From Basidiobolus heterosporus B8920 (lineage: Eukaryota; Basidiobolomycota; Basidiobolomycetes; Basidiobolales; Basidiobolaceae): a stretch of DNA of 21,333 bases. The first letter of the stretch is position 1, and each line of letters opens with the position of its first letter. The stretch covers positions 1-21,333 of the forward strand of contig JNET01033904.1 of assembly GCA_000697455.1 (NCBI GenBank), read 5' to 3'. The notes beneath the pieces were generated by a model. That model did no database searches. It was not told the DNA's origin and saw only the letters and a list, made by a program, of their open reading frames with translations. Positions 19,005 to 21,333 of the stretch are shown one piece after another. The translations under genes and the position numbers were made by a program.

Positions 19005-19484
19005 GCTGGATACTCTTCGATATGAACGACTTTGAAGTTTCGACAACAAAAAGCTAACACTTGTTCCACAACAAAATCCTCTACAAAATTCAGAAAAAAT
19101 CAAATTCTTCAAAATTCTACTGCCCCAAATTGAAAAACGAGATCACTGAGTTGGTGACAACATGGGTACCAGGATAACATTGCTAATTTTTTCAATTAAC
19201 ATTACATATTTATATTTCCTATTGATTCCAATGAAAGCGCGTTGACTTATACGTTAGTTAGGTCCTAGGCATTCCTAGGGTGGAGGGTTCGAATCCCTCA
19301 ACGCGAATTACTAAAGGTTAATGGCCGATGACGAAAAACAATGGATGTGTCTTGACTGAACTTAATGTTGATTTAACCATTGTCTGCCTTCCTACTGAGG
19401 TCTAACCTTTTATTATTGAATCTTCAAGTATATTTGGATATCAGGAAGGAATCCAAACGTTGTTTAATGTATACGATTTTTCAA
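19005..19484. other. Intergenic region, mS34-like gene to acyltransferase
   Basis: These 480 bp contain the mS34-like promoter on the left, a tRNA-like element (19237-19306) and the acyltransferase transcript end on the right. I see no further gene. Confidence 0.55.
19237..19306 (+). pseudogene. tRNA-like element with intact T arm and B box
   Basis: The 3' half is a good tRNA: a T arm with stem GAGGG/CCCTC and loop TTCGAAT, followed at once by AACGCGA, which pairs 6 of 7 with GCGCGTT at 19237. The B box GGTTCGAATCC (19286-19296) is perfect. Between them no standard D arm, A box or seven-base anticodon loop can be folded. A CCTAGG-CATT-CCTAGG hairpin sits there, more like a long variable arm. 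No T run follows as a pol III terminator. It is probably a decayed or rearranged tRNA, possibly once Leu or Ser. Confidence 0.5.
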
Positions 19485-20703
19485 CTAAGTATATGTATGG
19501 TTAACAGTATCATTTGGGACTACGGAAAACCATTCATTATTTAGAAGGACCCTGTAGCCGCATTTATGCATCATTTTTACAGTGGTTTCGTTCGAAATTT
19601 CAGTATCAGCGTGTACGTAGATTGTTTCGTTGGCTTCGTAAGGTAGATGCTTTTGATGGAGTGACACATGCTTTAGAGCTAGTTCATACATGACTTTGCG
19701 GCCTAGAGAACGTTGACGATATTCACTAAGAGTATGCAAACATGCTACTGCCATATCTCCATGAGTCATACCCCATGAGACTGGGAGACCGGTACGATTG
19801 GAACGTAAACAGTGCGAGACCTTCGCACAATCCTCCATATACGCTCGTGGAAATTTCAGTTTGTTATACTCAAGAGTCTAGAATTATTTACCAGAAGTAA
19901 GGTTAATATGGAAATTTTGCACATGATAGAAATAAATCTATTACCTGATCAAGATCTTTCTCGGTAAGGCTATCGTCAATCAATTCCTCATCGATTAACC
20001 GTGGGCTATGCTTCATTTTCTCTGATAAATTATTTCCCTCTAAAGATAGGTCTGTAGAAGCTAAAGATAACTTGAAGGATGGAATTCGATAGCCCAGCTT
20101 TCCTTTGGAAATAAAACACTCACTCCACAAATGATTAATGCTAGAAAGATTTACTAGAATTTTCCAAGATATGGTTAGCTTTCTTTGTGAAGGTACTTAT
20201 TTTCTCATACTTGTCAAACGAAAGTCGAAGCAGTTGTCGAGAATGCCAGTTAACGCCCGAATACTTTTGTCATATAAGGCTTGCATTTCCTCCTTTTCAA
20301 ACACAGCTCTTCCATTGTCTTGGATTTTGTATTTTTCGAAGGATAGTATACTTTCTGTAGAGATGAATAGTTTCAAGCTTGAACCTAAATATTGTAAAAA
20401 GATTTCTACATCCTCCTTTACGTCAACAGTGGATCTGGTAAGTGAGGTAGCGTTGGTGAATAATAAGGGAGTAGCAGATGGACAATCCTCAGAGATTCTT
20501 CCGTCTTCTTCGGTGCTACTAGGAAATTGAGTAGGTGTAGCAAATGGACGTACAAAAATGCCCAGTATCGACGAACTAGTAGGTAAATAAGAAATCAGCC
20601 ATCGGAATACCAGGGTTTCAGTTTCTTTGTCAGGGAAAGGATATTTAATTTGGTGAAGGTAAGGGGCGAGTGGAGTGATGGGAATTAAGTCTTGGATAGT
20701 CAT
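19485..20703 (-). CDS. GNAT acyltransferase, FR47/GLYAT-like
   Basis: Three exons (20703-20211, 20153-19945, 19877-19485) encode 364 residues. The C-terminal exon carries the fold's core: GLPVSWGMTHG (264-274) as the central strands, then HTLSEYRQRSLGRKV (282-296) as the acyl-CoA loop and helix. The first Gly of the usual Q/RxxGxG loop is Ser here. Later MMHKCGYRV matches the GF/GY element near the end of such domains. The layout resembles glycine N-acyltransferase-like and FR47 proteins, in which an N-terminal half of weak similarity precedes the catalytic GNAT half. The substrate is unknown. I start at ATG 20703 (MTIQDLIPI). An in-frame ATG at 20775 would add 24 residues encoded through a TA repeat, which looks like promoter instead. 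Introns are 57 and 67 bp. Confidence 0.82.
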
Positions 20704-20731
20704 CTTTGCAAGCGCACAAAGAACTCGACAC

Positions 20732-20763
20732 GTTGATATATATATATATATATATATATCAAC
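20732..20763. repeat. 32-bp perfect palindrome around a (TA)n run
   Basis: GTTGA and TCAAC flank an alternating TA tract, making a perfect 32-bp palindrome that could extrude as a cruciform. It ends 29 bp upstream of the chosen acyltransferase ATG and may serve as its TATA region. Confidence 0.85.
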
Positions 20764-20969
20764 AGGGTGTGACATGTAATTATGTAAGTTGCCTATTTTG
20801 CTTTAAATGAAATTAACACCGAAATGACTAATTCTTATACAACCTCATGAGTTATGAGTCATTTGTTGAATGAACCTCAGTATTAAATATAGCTAAAACA
20901 TGCAGATTGGTATAATTTAGTTTCACGGATGCATAGATATTGTGTATTTGTTGTGTATTGAATCTAGCA

Positions 20970-21333
20970 TTACAAGGTTTTGATTTGCTGTTTCTTGAAT
21001 CCAACATCATTGAGTAGACCGGGCTTGGAGCCGAAGATCTTTCTCTCACCTACTAGAGATGCCTCAAATCCAGGTGGTCCACAAACCAAAACCTGAACCT
21101 TGTCAAGGTCAGGTTTATCGATGTTCACAGTTTCTTGGATCATAGTCTTATTAACTTTGCCCACAAAGCCCTTCCAAGATGCTGGCGCTTCAGATACTGT
21201 GTAGTGAATTTTGAGTTGTTGTGGGTATGTTTCAGCCAACTTATCTAATTCCGAACGTAAAAGAATATCGCTGGGTGAGCGATTTGCATAAAGCAATGTG
21301 ATACGATTCTGGGATTTCGGATTCAGGAGGTGT
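20970..21333 (-). CDS. NADH-cytochrome b5 reductase (3' end only)
   Basis: The last 120 codons of a flavoprotein reductase run off the right edge of the window; the frame at the edge reads HLLNPKSQNRITLLYANRSP. The NAD-binding half shows TLLYANRSPSDILLRSELD, a SWKGFVGKV loop and the CGPPGFE motif typical of cytochrome b5 reductases (Mcr1/Cbr1 type). The enzyme passes electrons from NADH through FAD to cytochrome b5, at the mitochondrial outer membrane/intermembrane space (Mcr1) or the ER (Cbr1). The N-terminus that would decide location is outside the window. The usual C-terminal Phe-Lys-Phe-like end is replaced by IKTL. No intron is seen in this part. Confidence 0.9.
   Translation of the reverse strand, partial: HLLNPKSQNRITLLYANRSPSDILLRSELDKLAETYPQQLKIHYTVSEAPASWKGFVGKVNKTMIQETVNIDKPDLDKVQVLVCGPPGFEASLVGERKIFGSKPGLLNDVGFKKQQIKTL

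Noticed and set aside
20704-20775. Upstream ATG (20775) as the acyltransferase start
   Set aside because: It would translate a TA palindrome as Ile-Tyr repeats; ATG 20703 gives a more normal N-terminus, though this is not proven.

Overview
This is a eukaryotic nuclear window from a filamentous fungus, probably an early-diverging one such as Mucoromycota. That placement is by gene content and intron style, not by a search. Genes are spaced by 0.3-1.8 kb. Most are split by short introns of 54-95 bp with GT donors, CTAAC-like branch sites and TAG/CAG acceptors. I traced 25 introns and every splice restores frame. GC content looks low, around 40%.

Left third (1-7425): four copies of a concentrative nucleoside transporter (CNT/NupC family). 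The first is only a 3' end at the window edge, two follow head-to-tail on +, and the fourth is inverted, so copies 3 and 4 lie tail to tail. All are intronless. Their 3' ends carry exact-identity tracts between copies 1/2 (137 bp) and 3/4 (182 bp) that look like recent gene conversion. Copy 2 differs from 3 and 4 at a residue known to set purine versus pyrimidine selectivity in human CNTs. Copies 2 and 3 share a spaced promoter module.

Middle (7426-16317): a long intergenic stretch with a 26-bp minisatellite, then a 12-exon secreted GH18 chitinase with two CBM5/12 modules and an extra C-terminal module. One of its exons appears to be only 4 nt. Next comes the divergent high-affinity iron-uptake pair, FTR1 (permease, -) and FET3 (multicopper ferroxidase, +), sharing a 917-bp promoter with three clustered WGATAA sites. 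Fet3 would oxidise Fe(II) and pass Fe(III) to Ftr1 at the plasma membrane.

Right third (16318-21333): a five-exon NAP1 histone chaperone ending in a CKQQ prenylation box; a convergent four-exon gene matching mitochondrial small-subunit protein mS34; a degenerate tRNA-like element; a three-exon GNAT acyltransferase of the FR47/GLYAT type; and the 3' end of an NADH-cytochrome b5 reductase. These are mostly housekeeping genes with no evident functional link to the transporter cluster. I saw no transposon, virus-like element or CRISPR array.
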